Shown piece after piece: positions 1 through 12,776 of a stretch of 64,000 bases of DNA (the first letter of the stretch is position 1; every line of letters starts with the position of its first letter). The notes beneath the pieces were generated by a model that worked only from the letters and a program-made list of their open reading frames with translations, had not been told where the DNA came from and made no database searches. Made by a program: the position numbers and the translations under genes. Source of the stretch: Struthidea cinerea (Eukaryota; Chordata; Aves; Passeriformes; Corcoracidae); assembly GCA_013397865.1 (NCBI GenBank), contig VZTI01005203.1, positions 1,603,191-1,667,190 on the forward strand, written 5' to 3'.

Positions 1-1128
1 CACAAGCAAGGAAAAGAAAGACTTCCTTCATGCAAGGATGTTTTTAATTTTTTTTTCTTCTTTTTTGAGCTGCTAGCTAGAATCACTTATTTTTTTGCAA
101 ATATCTTTTAAAGCAGTTTTGCTGTAGTGGTAAAGACTTCCTCTGTGTGTGTTCTCTGTGAATGTTCTGGAACATAGTATTGCCAGCAAACCTACAATTC
201 CTGATAACTACTGAAATAAAGTATGTTTTGAGTGACATAGATATTCATATAGAAAACCTGGTTCTGATAATTAAGCTTAAGAAGTGGAATGTAGTAAGGA
301 GATGGAAATTTCCTTTCATCAGGAAATGTGTCCAGTTGAGAGAAAACAAGCCAGCAAGCAAAAAATCCCCTTTCCAATCTCAAGAGCTCATATTTTGAAT
401 ATTAAATATTCACCATACAATGATGCTCTCAGTCACCCTAAGTGTTGCTAAAAGCATATATTTGTAGCATAAAGCTTCTCCCTCCCCCACTAATCTGAAT
501 AACTTCTGCTCAGCTCTAAGAAGAAATCCCAGCTCTGAGACATCTTTAGCACAAATAATCTTTCTTTATAGGTTCTCTGCATTTATGAGTTTCTTCACCA
601 TTTTTTTCAAGCATTTGGCAGAGCTAATAGGTATTTTCAAATACTCTTCTAAAAACTGGAAGTTTAAGCTGCCAGGTAAAGCAGAGCACATATTAAGACT
701 TAAACATTACAAAGACGTACACTTGCAAACGAAGCTCTTTGATACTGGTTGCTCCTTCACTTACCTGCCAAGACCTTAGTTCAGGCCCTTGGTCCTGCTT
801 CCCCTGTTACAGCGTAGGAATGCAGCTCCAGTGCTGCTAAGGTTGTTAGGGTGTCATCAACTGCTGCAGGAGAAACAACACATCCTGAACTCTGGGGTTG
901 GCAGGTAAAAAGCCTTTCCGTCTCCTCTGACCTGTTGTTCGTCAGTCTACAGAGGGAGCACCCAGGAAAGACAGAAAGGAGTTCCATATACAGGAGGAGA
1001 AAAAAAAGGGACCATCCACTTTCTTTCTGTCTTGTAATCTTTAAGTCCACACATGTAACTGCTTAGGGTCACCTTGCATCTGGACAGAGCACAAAGTTGG
1101 AGTGAGGGAGAAGCAGGGAAGGCACAAA

Positions 1129-1160
1129 GCTCTCTCTCCCTCCCTCCCTCCTTCCCTCCT
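1129..1160. repeat. CT-rich simple repeat
   Basis: A pure pyrimidine run made of CTCT steps followed by repeated CCCT/CCTT units. It is a simple low-complexity tract; on the other strand it reads as a GGGA-type purine tract. No function is implied. Confidence 0.8.
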
Positions 1161-3199
1161 TTGCAGTCCATAGGTAGAGCAGCATTTGTCTTCTCTGCTG
1201 GGTGCACAGAATAGAGTGTCCTTTGGTTCCATGGAAGAATAACACCATGGAAGGAGGAAACACCTTGTGTAGGTTGCAAATGCAATAGGGTGTTCATTTG
1301 AGTCTGTCTAAAAGAGAATGAAGCTGCCTGTTTTCCTTCCTCTATCACATGAGCAACAACTAAGCTGTACTGGGATAATTTACTTGTCAGACACTAGACA
1401 TTCAAGGTTTGGATGCAGAGTCTTACTGGAAGTAGAAAGTGACTCATCTGAGAGCAGTCAGTGTACACTGCTAATTTAATTTGTTGTCTGGGATCAAATA
1501 CTGTTTATTTTGCTCATGCAAAATCTCTGCTAGACTTGGGAAAACCATCATGGGATGATGAAGGGGAAACCACAAATAGTGAAGTAGTGAGTGGTGAATA
1601 AGAGAAACAGGAACAGGAACAAGAAGGCCATGTTGACTTCATTGCAATGTTTTTTTATCAAAGGAATAACTGATAGACAGTATGCACTTTGATTTTCTTA
1701 AAAACCTCAATAAAGAGTTCAGACTGTGGGCCTGGAACACGGTATACCAGTTTTCTGGTACCTATACCATAGTGACAATGCAAGGTACACACTTGGCCCT
1801 GATTCCTTCATCTCACAATTCATAACTGGAGTTTAATGGCTGAAGTTAGTCAGGGCTGCAAAATAGAGAACTCTCCAAAGACAGAAGTGTCATACTGAGT
1901 TGGAACACGTTTGGGTATTGCATTTAAAACTGTGCTACATTTGTAATGCATCTTGGCCTAAATTCTGCATTACATTTCCTGTGACAAAACCAGCACTACA
2001 TTTCAACTTCTGCTTATCTTCATCTGTCAAGGCTATAGTTCCATCAGATATGTTACTTTTGATATGTTTTTCCTGTGAATGAAACCATCATTCTTATACT
2101 GAAGTACATTCAATTCAGGCATGTTCTGTTTTCACTCAAGGAACTGCTTCATGATCTCTTAGAAAAATAAATAAATATTTAAGCATTTGTGACTGCAAAG
2201 CTAGCTTGAAATCAGCCTTTAAGTAACTGATCACAATAACAGATTGCTACCTTTTGACTTGAAATGACAACACTGCACTGCTCTTTCCTGTGTTGCTGTC
2301 TTCAGCTGGAAACACCCTATCTGTTCACATTTCTCTGTGGAATTCAAGCAGTCTGCAGAAGCAAAGGTGTTCTGCATACATGGAGCTGATGTCCTTGATA
2401 CATTAATCCATCACTGAAGATAGCTGATTGTGTCAGAAGGATTATGCTTATAGTGTAATACTATAAACTATTAAACAGACTAAAAGCAACAGGCTAAAGA
2501 TTAACAAAATTATTTTAGTTAAGGCTTTAAGAAGAGGAAATTGCTGATACACCTTATCAAAAAGTAGTTAAATGAAAGGGAGGTGTACTAGAGAGACATC
2601 TGATGCAAACTAACATCTTTGGTGCTATTATTATTTATTGATTGGAATATACCAAGCAGATATCCTTGAAATTTGGAGATGCAAATTTCCCATGATAAAA
2701 GCACAACAAAACTACTAACACCTTAAAACGGGAGAGTTTGGGATGTCTAAAGGTGAGTTTAAATGGAAAGCACAAGCATGAGTTTGTTCATGTGGAAGGT
2801 TTGTTCTGCCTACTTCTGCGCTGATTTTATTGCTCTGGAGAGTACAGTTAAAAGTACTTCAGTGACCTGAGCTTGATGTACTTTTCAAATATATCTTGGG
2901 TTCCTGACTGCTAAAAAACCATTAAGTTTCTTGAACTACTGCAACAGTATTATTATGAGTAATTTCTGCTTGGAGCGAATGCATTTCTATTTTGCAACTT
3001 CACACACTTTATAAGTAAAAAGGTTAATGATCAGGGACTACTTGAAGAAGCATATATACTGAACAAATGGCCACAAATAAGGTTAAGCTGGTCCAGGTTC
3101 CTAGCTGATGTGTTTTTGGGGGAACTGCTGGGATTTAGAAAACCAATCTTTATTTATTTAGCTGCTATTATATGGCTGTTAATATTCAAGTTCAGCAAT

Positions 3200-3229
3200 T
3201 AAGTAATTGTTCTTTTGAGTAATTACTTA
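3200..3229. other. Small AT-rich hairpin
   Basis: TAAGTAATT at 3200-3208 is the exact reverse complement of AATTACTTA at 3221-3229, with a 12-nt spacer. The arms contain homeodomain-like TAATTA/TAAT cores. A 9-bp AT stem is short enough to arise by chance in DNA of this composition, so this is recorded as a visible structure rather than a functional call. Confidence 0.3.
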
Positions 3230-6200
3230 GCTAAATCAGTATTGAAGCATCCTGTTGCATGAGAAGATAAAGCCAAGCTAATTGGATAGAATCATCAAGA
3301 GAGTCGAACTAATTTAAGAGCAAATATCTCACTGACTCTTCCTCCAGGTGTTTCCAGCTGATGGTTTTAGCCTTTTTGTGAGTTGAATCCCTACTGATGC
3401 ACTTATCTTCTACTGCCATTAAGAAACTGAAGGTAATTTAGGCTCGGATCTGATCTTTCATTCTCTGTACATCCAGTAAACAAATGGTATTTAATTGCTT
3501 CCCAAGAGTCAGGTTCTCATGGACCAGTAGCCTAAATCTGGCAAATCATTGAAATTACTGTTACCACTATGTCAAGAAAGCCATGCCATTGTGACTGGTG
3601 CCAGGATTAATATTCTGCCCATGCACAGCTGACACCAGCTACTATTCATTCAGGTATTTTCTCTGTTATGTGCATCATATGCAGTATATCATCGCAGTAT
3701 TTTGCGATTATGTCTGGCACTGAAGATAATGTGACTATTAAAACCTCTTGCCTTAGTGGTGTTTTTTGTGCTGCCATGCAGATAAGGAGTAGAAATCAAA
3801 CTGGGACACTGTGAACTAGTTTGGTAGGCTATTGGGTTGGCCATTCAGGAGATCTGTGCTCAGTTTCTATTTTGTGGATGAAGTTTGTAGTCTCTGCTGG
3901 GCAGTGACTGCATTTTAGGCTGGACCTGTTATGTTACACAGTAGGGCCATGAGCCCTCAAGCCACAACTGTAACAGAAAAATCTTCCTTATTCTAGGCTA
4001 AAAGTCACATTAAGTCAATTGTTCATACATAATATAAAAGCAGAATTTTGTTTTCAGATGAAAATCAATATTCAGATAAGATTTTCTGGGTAACAGATGT
4101 TCTGAAGTTTTCCTTCACTGATCAACCCTTTGATTGAAAGAATATATCTCACTGGCACTGCACTTCACCCTATCCTACTCCTAGAAATTTTTATTATCAT
4201 CAGATCGAGAGACATAATATTTTAAACTATCTTAAAAAAAACCACCACATCTCTCTCCCCACAGAAGACCTCAAGAGATCAAGATTTAATTATGATTTTA
4301 AAATTATAGTGGTAGATGATGTAAAATGACTATTCCCCAAAAGTCTTGAAAAACACACGTTTAATTTACCAAATAGATTCAGATAGGAAATATCTTTTCT
4401 CTTCTGTTTGGAAGAGGACAAGCCTTTAAACAAACAAATTACTGCACATGAAAACAAGAACACATGTTTACTGCATTTGCCTGAAATGAGGGGAAGGTGG
4501 TTTTGAAAACTCTTAGTGTTGGTGCCCATCTTTGTCTCAATCTTTCACCAGCTGGGTAAATACCTTCACTCTTCTATTCAAAATGGGTGTGCTCCTAATG
4601 ATCTCCATGCTCTCTGATTCCTTTGCTTTTATTACAAGTGTCTGGCTTGAAACATGCTATATGAATACAAATATATTTTTTCTGGTTTTAATTCAGATGC
4701 AAAAAACTGCATGCTAGAATCTTTTTCATTTTTGATTGTAGTTCAATCTGATCAGACTGTCTTCAATACTGCGGTTCAACAGTCAGTCACTGAAAAATCA
4801 ATTGTTTGCACATTTCTATTCAGAAATTCACTCCTAAATGCTGAGGCATGCTCTGTTAGATGTCAGAGATAGATGCGGTCCCCATATCCCATATGCTGTA
4901 TTATAATGGAAAAGACAACTATACTGGGATTCTTTAATTTCTTTTATGAAACCTGATTTAACTTACGACTCAAAATCATTTTATCACCTCATTTTTTTCT
5001 GGCAGCTAGAATATTTAACCTTGATGTCACTGAATACTAGTCAGGACTGTGTTTGTTTATGCACAGAGGCGAATGATGATTTTGCTACACTGTGCAAATC
5101 AATAATAATGAAAAATAACTGCAATATTATTGTGATCCATTCATAAAGAATAATACAGCTAGATTAATCTCAAATCACTGTCTTCTATCTCCCTTTTAAT
5201 GTCACAAAAATAGGCATCAATGAGAATGCAAAGTTACTGAACAATATTATGCAAGGATAACTTGTTTTTTGTAAGCTGAGTAGAGGGTAAAAAACTTGCT
5301 TCTATTAAAGTTAGGAAAAGAATTCACTTCTCTGTTACAGTAAGTGAATAATATCCAGAATGATTATTCTGAGAAAAACTAGACCTATAATAATTATTTT
5401 TATGAAGAGGTGATGCCGTGTACTAGACATTTTCATAGGCTCAGATAAACTTGCAATATATCCTTCAGGCTCCTGGCTGTATTAGAGAGAAAGGGGATCC
5501 ATCTCTTATCTGACCTCTGAGTTTATGTCCTTGTAAGAATAGCAAGACAGACTAAAGCTCTAAAACTTTTCTAATAATACCAGTATTTCCAAAGCGTCAG
5601 CCAAATCTGTGGTAATAAATGAATTCTAGAGTGGAGGCTTGCATGGATGCCTGGAGGTCTGCAAGGCAAACATAAGTGATGTGTAGTGAACTTGTTATTC
5701 CCATGTCTGCCTTGGTAGTCTGTGAGAGACTTTGAAGGGGAATGGTGGTCAAAAGCCTATGGAATCATTTGCTTAAACTGATCAGAACCTGGTCTTAACT
5801 CTGTCAGAAGAACATAATTTTTTTACAAATAAGAAACAGATCAAAAAAATGTGAAGGTTTTTTTTGTCATTAGTGTCAATCCTAGTTCTTTAACAAGATA
5901 ATGATTTACAGCTCTTCACAGAATTAAATAAAGAAATGTAGGATGTAAAATTTTATATTGAAAACAAGTTAGAAATTTAATGAAAAATGGCTACATCCTA
6001 CTCTGAGTAAAAACTTGTCTTGTGCTTAAAACTAAATGATGAGATTGTGTTTAGCAGACTGACATAGGAAAGCAGTCTGTTGGGGGAAAGCCAACAATTA
6101 CCATAAGGCTATAATCAGCCTACTTGGCAGTGTCCACTGAAACTATCAACTCCTTTCAAAAAGTCCAGGTACCTGTGGTGCTAAGTTTTCTGAGTGCCAG

Positions 6201-6754
6201 AGTTACATTTGCCTTAGGTGATAAGATAGTGCAAGAGGCATGTATAATGCAAATTGTTTTTAAAAGAAAAAAACAAACAAGCATAGCGTCCAGCTTGGAC
6301 TCTGCTGTTTTAGAGTGGAAAAAAATATGTGTTTGCAAGTTGAATTTATAAACTTGACATCTGATTCTGTGAGTCTTACCTCATCAAACTAAAAACCCCA
6401 AACTTTTTTTTTTTTTAATAATGTAACAATTTTCAAGTTAACCATCCTGGAGATTTTGTATTACAGCTAAAACTCCTTCAGTGTTTCAAAGCATCAGGTG
6501 AGGGATAGAATGCAGAGTCACAAACCTCCCAGCTCTTTGTTCAATTTACAGTTTGGTCTCATTGTTTTAGCCTGTAACTATAAAAGCTACAGTAATAACT
6601 GGCCTGGCTTTTTTTTCTCATAGGTCTCAAAAAGTAAGACAAAATGAAATAAGTGATTTGTCTCTTCCAATGCTTTGTCTCTTCCAGTGGCTAGAAAACA
6701 TACAACTTTTTCCTTTCCAATTTTTCTTGGTTTTATTTTTCTCCTTGATTCAGT

Positions 6755-7213
6755 TTGTTATGTTGCAGTGTGTGTAGTGTTGTAGTTCATATTTTTCCCC
6801 TTTTAAAATCTCTGTTTGAAGAGCATACAGCTGAGAAACCGTCTGTAACAGACAGCTGGGCACTTCTATGTGCTGTGAATGTGCTTTCAACAAAAAAGTT
6901 TCGGATCCTCTGCTCAGGATCCAGTAATATTAAATGCAGGCAGACTTCTGGCTCCCATGTGCACATTTCTGCATACCATAAATCCTGTGGACCAAGTGGG
7001 AGCGTAAGGTGTAAATTTTCTGGTCTGATTTTTGCCACCCAGCGTGGATGCAGAAGCTGTTTCACAGGCCCTTCCACCAGGGTTTTATGGAGAATGCAGC
7101 TGACTGGAATTGAGTTTGTGTTTTGCACAGATTTGACAGTTAAAATTAATTTACTTCTGAATTGGACTTCTAACAAAATAGTGTTTGTGGAAAAGTTTAA
7201 TGACATTTCATAA
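6755..7213 (+). other. Unrecognised 152-codon open frame, open on both strands
   Basis: The plus strand is open for 152 codons from an ATG at 6755, and the minus strand is open for 139 codons over 6787-7206. This is the longest pair of overlapping open frames in the non-repeat part of the window. The plus-strand product is rich in Cys and Ser (a CCSVCSVVV start) with no domain, signal or repeat that I recognise. Nothing decides which strand, if either, is coding. A palindromic GGATCC pair flanks an 8-nt spacer near 6903-6922. Chance openness, a decayed transposon or a lineage-specific transcript are all possible; chance is most likely. Confidence 0.15.
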
Positions 7214-9174
7214 TTGCTTTTTATAGTTTTAAAAATAATTATTGTTACAATTTAAAATGAAATAATCAGTTGTCTTCGTTTTATTCATTGTTAGTTACCA
7301 TTATTCTAACTACTCTTTTGTGAATAGTTCTAGTTAATGTAGTAAAAGAATAGATTTAAATGAAATATTGTGCTTAAATTTAAGAAGCTCTTTAGAAAAA
7401 TTACATTCTGTCATAGCAGATTTCTTTTCTAGTAGGCTTTCTGATTACAAGAAAAGAGATTTTCTTTTAAGAAAACAGCTCGTCAGGAAATCCAGCAGCT
7501 ATAACTCTTAACTTCATGATACATGGAGTATTTATTAGAGCCTCATCTCTCAGAGTCCTGCAAACATCTCTATTTTTCACTCAGAATTGTGTCTATACTG
7601 AGAGCTGTGGAGAGAAGTGTGAAGAACAATGCCTTACAGCATTGAAAACCCAAAGCATAGGAAAAACTTCATTTTTCTTTTGCATTTGAAGTATCTTTGC
7701 TTTCAGTAAAACAGTCTAGAGATTTCTAGAAGAGTAGCACTGATGGTATGGCTGTGGAGTGTGTGGACACAGGAATAGAGATGTAGTCAAAACCCCTTGT
7801 GCCTACACATGGGTATCTTGGCCCATTCACTGTCTTATTTCTGACATCAGTGCTGTAGCAGCAATCCAGGGTGACTGAAAGAATCACTGCCCATTCTCCT
7901 GTGTTTGTTCTTTAGGGCTGCTCTTGCAGTGCTATTTCAACTTTTCTGTGTGAAGGAATAGCTTTTAGCCCTGTGAGATATTTAAGAGTTCAGAAGGAAA
8001 TACACTTAAAATGCTACAGATTAATAGGGTCCTATTTTTCTTCCTTGTGAAAACCTGGACTAAGTTCTGTGAGTTCTTTTGTGCAAAGGCTTATGATAAG
8101 GCCAGATCATCTATGTTGAGAGCTGTGAACTTTCCCATGAGAAATAAGAAACTCCCGAGTTCATTTGAGATTGTGTCTTTCTGCCATTCTTTGAATGTGG
8201 GGGAGAGGGGCTTCAATTTCTTACTGGTTTTCAATTGCTGTGTTTTCTTAATATTGTGCAGCATTCAGCCTAATTGGTCAAAAGTCAATACAGATTAAAC
8301 TACAAACCATAAAAGAAAAGGAGATTGGTGGAAATCACAGTTTAAGATATCTGGAGCACCTCGGGCTATCAAGGTCTAGTCAGTTAAGACGTTTAGCTCT
8401 GTCCTGATAGTATTATGTTGTGCTATTCCTCAGCCTGAGTAGAAGCAGAATTGAACCCAAATGATCTACTGCTTAAGAGTATAATCATCTCTTTGTTAAT
8501 GGGAAGTCTTGGCCAAGATTTTGGAGTTTATGTAAGATCATTATATAAGGTTATTAAATTGCATCCCACATAGCACCTTGAAGGTAGATCATCCTTACTG
8601 AAGTATGAGTGCTAAATTAAAGTAAGTCATAGAGGGATTTGCTCAGTAAAGCAAGTACTTAAAAGGTTTTAGCAAATCTGCAGTGTTTCACTCTCTTCCC
8701 TTTCCTGTACATTTAATGTTTTAAACTGGAATAGATCTAAAACCTGGTAACCTTTTCTCTTCATAAAGGACAGTCAGATTAACAGTCTCTTTCTAAAGCC
8801 ACGAGCTATATTTTACTGCTGTATTTTCCATCAAAGTTGAAATTAGAATATGTTTGGCAGACAAATTGTCAAATTTGTCCAAACTACATTTTCCTTTTGG
8901 ACCCCATGAAAAAATATGAACGCAAAGCCTTGTAAAATTAAAAATCCACATGTCAATACATCTTTCATCATAGATTGCTATTTGCAACGTGATCTTTGAA
9001 GTAATTTTTATGTTGATTCTTTCATCTTTTAGAAAATGTTCAGAAGTGTATTGTTAATGGAAAAACTAACCTGCTGGAAAACCCTTGATAAAAGGGACGT
9101 TTTCCTAAAATAGTCCCAAAAAACACCAGAAATGTTTTGCAAATATTTAAGATCTGAGTTTCAGTCTTAAAACT

Positions 9175-9515
9175 GAGTTCAGTGTTTCCTGATGTTGAGA
9201 AGGAACATCCTGTGTTACAGCTTGTTTTCCTTGCCTCTGATGTCCTGTCACTGGGCACCACTGAAAACACCCTGGCTCCATCCTCTTTGTTCACTCACTT
9301 CAGGTATTTGTAAATATTGATAAGATCCTTCTGAGCCTTCTCTTCTCCAGGTGGAACCATGTCAGGTCTCTCAGCCTCTCCTCACAGGAGAGGTGCTCCA
9401 GTCCTTCAATCGTTTGAGAGGCCCTCTGCTGGACTCTCCTGTATATCCAGGGCTCTTGGAGTGAAGAGACCAGAAAGATATAGTGCTCCGGGTGTGGCCA
9501 GTAGTGCCACAAACA
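9175..9515 (-). mobile_element. CR1 LINE fragment, end of ORF2, decayed
   Basis: Read on the minus strand, this is the C-terminal part of the CR1 ORF2 protein (endonuclease/reverse transcriptase). The frame at 9512-9300 contains IEGLEHLSCEERLRDL and LEKRRLR, and the next frame contains EDGARVFSVVPSDRTSEA; both blocks are diagnostic of the CR1 ORF2 tail. The copy is dead. A frameshift near 9323-9336 breaks LEKRRLR from DLINIYKYLK, and a TGA stop follows at about 9297-9299. The 5' side (higher coordinates) ends near a GTGTGGCC motif and the 3' side fades near 9175, so most of the element and its 3' UTR are missing. CR1 copies are typically 5'-truncated. The family assignment is confident; subfamily is not determinable by eye. 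Confidence 0.85.
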
Positions 9516-12500
9516 ACATATTTAAAAAGAGACTGCAATTGAGGAATATTTTGGGGGTCTACTTAAAAAAAATGCAATTACATTTACATTTCAGGATGAC
9601 TTCAGAGTGAAGGCGAGAACTGGTTCTCAAGGTCAGCGCAGGTTAAATGTTATGTGACATGTTATGTGGCCCTTTTAATGGACAGCCTTGCTGAACGTGT
9701 TGTTTTCTTCCTCTGCTCTTGTGTGACTGATTTAACCTACCTACCTCCAGATATTGCAGCTCAGCAGGAGCTCAAAGGCAGATGGAAACTACCAGTGTGC
9801 ACTGTACTTGAACTTCTGAAATAAAGGACAATATCTCCCTCAAACTTAGACTAGCAATGAGCAAAATTTGTAACTGTGCAAGAGAGGAAAGAACTAGTGG
9901 TTTAAAGATATCTGGCTTTCCTGAACTCTTTTTTACTTACAATATTTTGTTCTTCTGAAAATCTGTAAGAAAATATACTTTCTGCTGGATTTTACCTTAA
10001 AGAGAATATAGTACTTTTACATAATGATAGCCACAACAGAAGTCATTACAACTTTTGTAAACTTTTAGTCCTTTCTAGGATATGTTTTTGAGATTTTTGT
10101 TCTCATATGTGGAATGTAATTTCCGTACAGCTAAGAAACCCAAGACTTGCCAAAGTTTGCTTACCAGTGATTTCTAGTGGAGTTATTCTAGCTTTCTTCC
10201 ATTACTTTAGAGATGGTTTCTGCTTTAGGCAACATTCAACTCAAGGACGTATTTCTCTTGTCAGTTCACCCAACAGATCGCTAGTCTGGCTGTCAGCTTC
10301 ATTCCTTCCTTCAGAATAATATTACCATTCATATTCCATCTTGTATGATGGATACATTTAATTACTAGACAATCTGCAGTGTCTTTACTCCTGGCTACAG
10401 CTGTTTTGCAAACAATTCCTTCATATATTTGAGACAATTAAAAGTGACAGTTCTGTAGGGTTCAAAGAAATGGAAATTGTATCCCTTGAAAGGGTAGCTA
10501 GATGAATAAAAGCTCTCCAAATCACTAGCAAGCAAGCCTAATGGTCTCAATTAATTCTGATAAATGAGCCTAGTCTCAGTTTCTGTAGTGGCTTTTTCTT
10601 TATTATTCTTAGTTTTCAGATATTAAAGTAGGAGCAATAGTAAAGAATTGAGCTTGAATAGGGTCACTACTTCGGTAATGTAGATAGATTCCACGGATTT
10701 AGATGTAGTTTCCAAATGGGAAGAGGTGCCTGGAAACATTCACACTAAACTCACATTTTTCTTTTCATAAGGTGTTGCAAAGTAATCCAGTCAAAGAGAG
10801 CTTCAGGAAATTTCAAAGGCTAGTTCCTGCTTTGATGTTTATGTACACCATATTTTGTGAAATTAGCCCAGACTCAACTAGTTTACGCTTATCCTCCACA
10901 TCACAGTCAAGTTAGATGGGGGAATCTCCCACTTACCATTCTCCCAGAGAACAAACAGGACTGAGACCCTCCGTGCCAGGCTGTGTATATTACAGACATC
11001 TGTTGTGTTGGTGCTGGTTTCCAAATTTTGTTAGACAAGGCCCTCAGCTGGGAAGCACTTTCAGCATGGATGTCAAGAAGAACTGGAATTACCCATTCCT
11101 CCACAATGGGTGCTCAGCATCTGCCAGTATCAGGCCCTCACCCAGGTATTTCAGAAGAACCAGAGCTGCCATCTAGACAAATATATGTGCTATGGAATTA
11201 TTAAGGGTGACTAGACAAGACTCATATCTCCTTTGCCTTTCTGACTCACATAATGAATGTCTGACCCACTTTTCCAGTGAGAGGATCTCCATCTAATAAG
11301 AGCTAGTTACTAGGGGTCCAGATTAATTTCCATGAAATATTCTCATTTTTTCTCTTTAAAGCACTAAACATTTATTCCTGTTTTAACTGACATTTTAAAC
11401 CGATTTGGAATTATACATGGTTAAAAAATAAACCTATGTGAGATGGAAATTCTGCTGCTGACAGATTTTAGTAGCCTATTTTTTCCCCTTTTGGTTTGGA
11501 ACTACAGGCTGCATTTATTCTTGCAAATAAAATGGTGTGGGAGAGTCTGGAGGTTGACTGGCACCGCATAGCCCCAGTCCACTAAAGCCCATTCCCAAAA
11601 CAGGGTTTCTGCACCTGCCACAGGCCATTGACTGAGACTGCACTTTGGCACTGGCCAAATCTCTGCCAGGGAGTTAACACTTGCTAGCAATTTACTGTAC
11701 AGGCTGGCTGTAGCCCATGTTAGACCCTGGCCCCGCTTAGTTTGCCGGTATAGACACTGTCAGTGTGCTTAATTAGGATTTGTTACTGTTTTTGCATGTT
11801 GAATATTAAAGTTTCTATTATTCCACAATGAATAAAGTTCAGAGGGTTTGCAAGGGAGCTTTGGCACCTTTAAAATGTCACCATCTATCAACATGCCTTA
11901 CTTCAGCTTATGTTTTGATCTCAGACCCATTGTGACCTTTCACGCACTTCTCCATTTATGTGGTTTTCAACAGACTTCTGAGTTAATGCATCTTTGTGTA
12001 AATATCTAATTGCAAATTTGTCATAAGAAAACCAAAAACAGCCCAAACCCTGTCAGGGGAGATTTCAAAGGCTCCAAAATCCTAATATCTGAAAATCACA
12101 GCATAAGCTGGACTCAGGCATTCTCAGCACTCCTGACTTCTTATTTTTTTTCTTTTCTCCACAGCAACAGTCAAGCTGTGCTCTGGTGACAGAAAATCTG
12201 TCATGACATTATGAATCTTCCTACAGCCACTGTTCCACAGACAGCAAGCTGAATAGCAATTTGGTGCAGGCAGGTGGGAAATTGGTATGAAGGGTGAGGG
12301 AGAGCCAAGATGCTGATGCTCTGAAGCAATCCATCTCTTAAACAGCCTCAGAGGAGACATCAAGCTGCTTTTCACCAGTGGAAGTGATTCTGCCACTGCT
12401 TTCTCTTCCTCTAGTCTCCTCAAGAGCAGCTGTCCCTGAATACACTCTTGTGTGCTGTGCCAGGACAGAATCAAGATCATTTTCTAAAGTTAACTAGATT

Positions 12501-12710
12501 TAGTCTGCTCTCTCCTTCTAAGGAGCTACTGTTGGTATCTTTTGCACCACTGAATTAGAATGAGCCTTGTGTAATCCCAAATCCCCTCCGAGCATGTATT
12601 TATTCTTCAATTTAGAAGGATTGTAGTTCTAATTTTTTTCACTGTAATTTTCTTTACAGAAATGCTTGCTTGAAATAGAACTATTTTCTGCAGTTAGACT
12701 GATCAGAGCT

Positions 12711-12776
12711 TTGTATCTTGGTAGTACTATACACAAAGGAATCTTGTATCTTGGTAGTACTACACACAAAGGAATC
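12711..12776. repeat. Tandem duplication, 2 x 33 bp
   Basis: Two adjacent 33-bp copies begin TTGTATCTTGGTAGTAC and end AAAGGAATC (12711-12743 and 12744-12776). They differ at one visible base (ACTATACAC against ACTACACAC). Near identity and exact abutment point to a recent local duplication, probably by replication slippage. Confidence 0.9.

Larger units (their letters stand above)
1..9174. other. AT-rich non-coding stretch, no gene recognised
   Basis: Open frames in this stretch are short, scattered over both strands and overlap each other, which is what chance gives in AT-rich DNA. I recognise no protein motif, RNA gene or well-preserved transposon here. Visible local structure is limited to a pyrimidine tract near 1.13 kb, an AT-rich hairpin near 3.2 kb, oligo(T) runs (for example near 6,405) and a stretch open on both strands at 6.75-7.2 kb, each listed separately. 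The segment is consistent with intergenic or intronic vertebrate DNA. Short exons or conserved regulatory elements could be present and would need an alignment to other birds to see. Confidence 0.6.

Noticed and set aside
947..1348. 133-codon minus-strand frame and overlapping frames
   Set aside because: Part of the openness comes from the CT-rich tract at 1.13 kb, three frames overlap, and no domain is recognisable.
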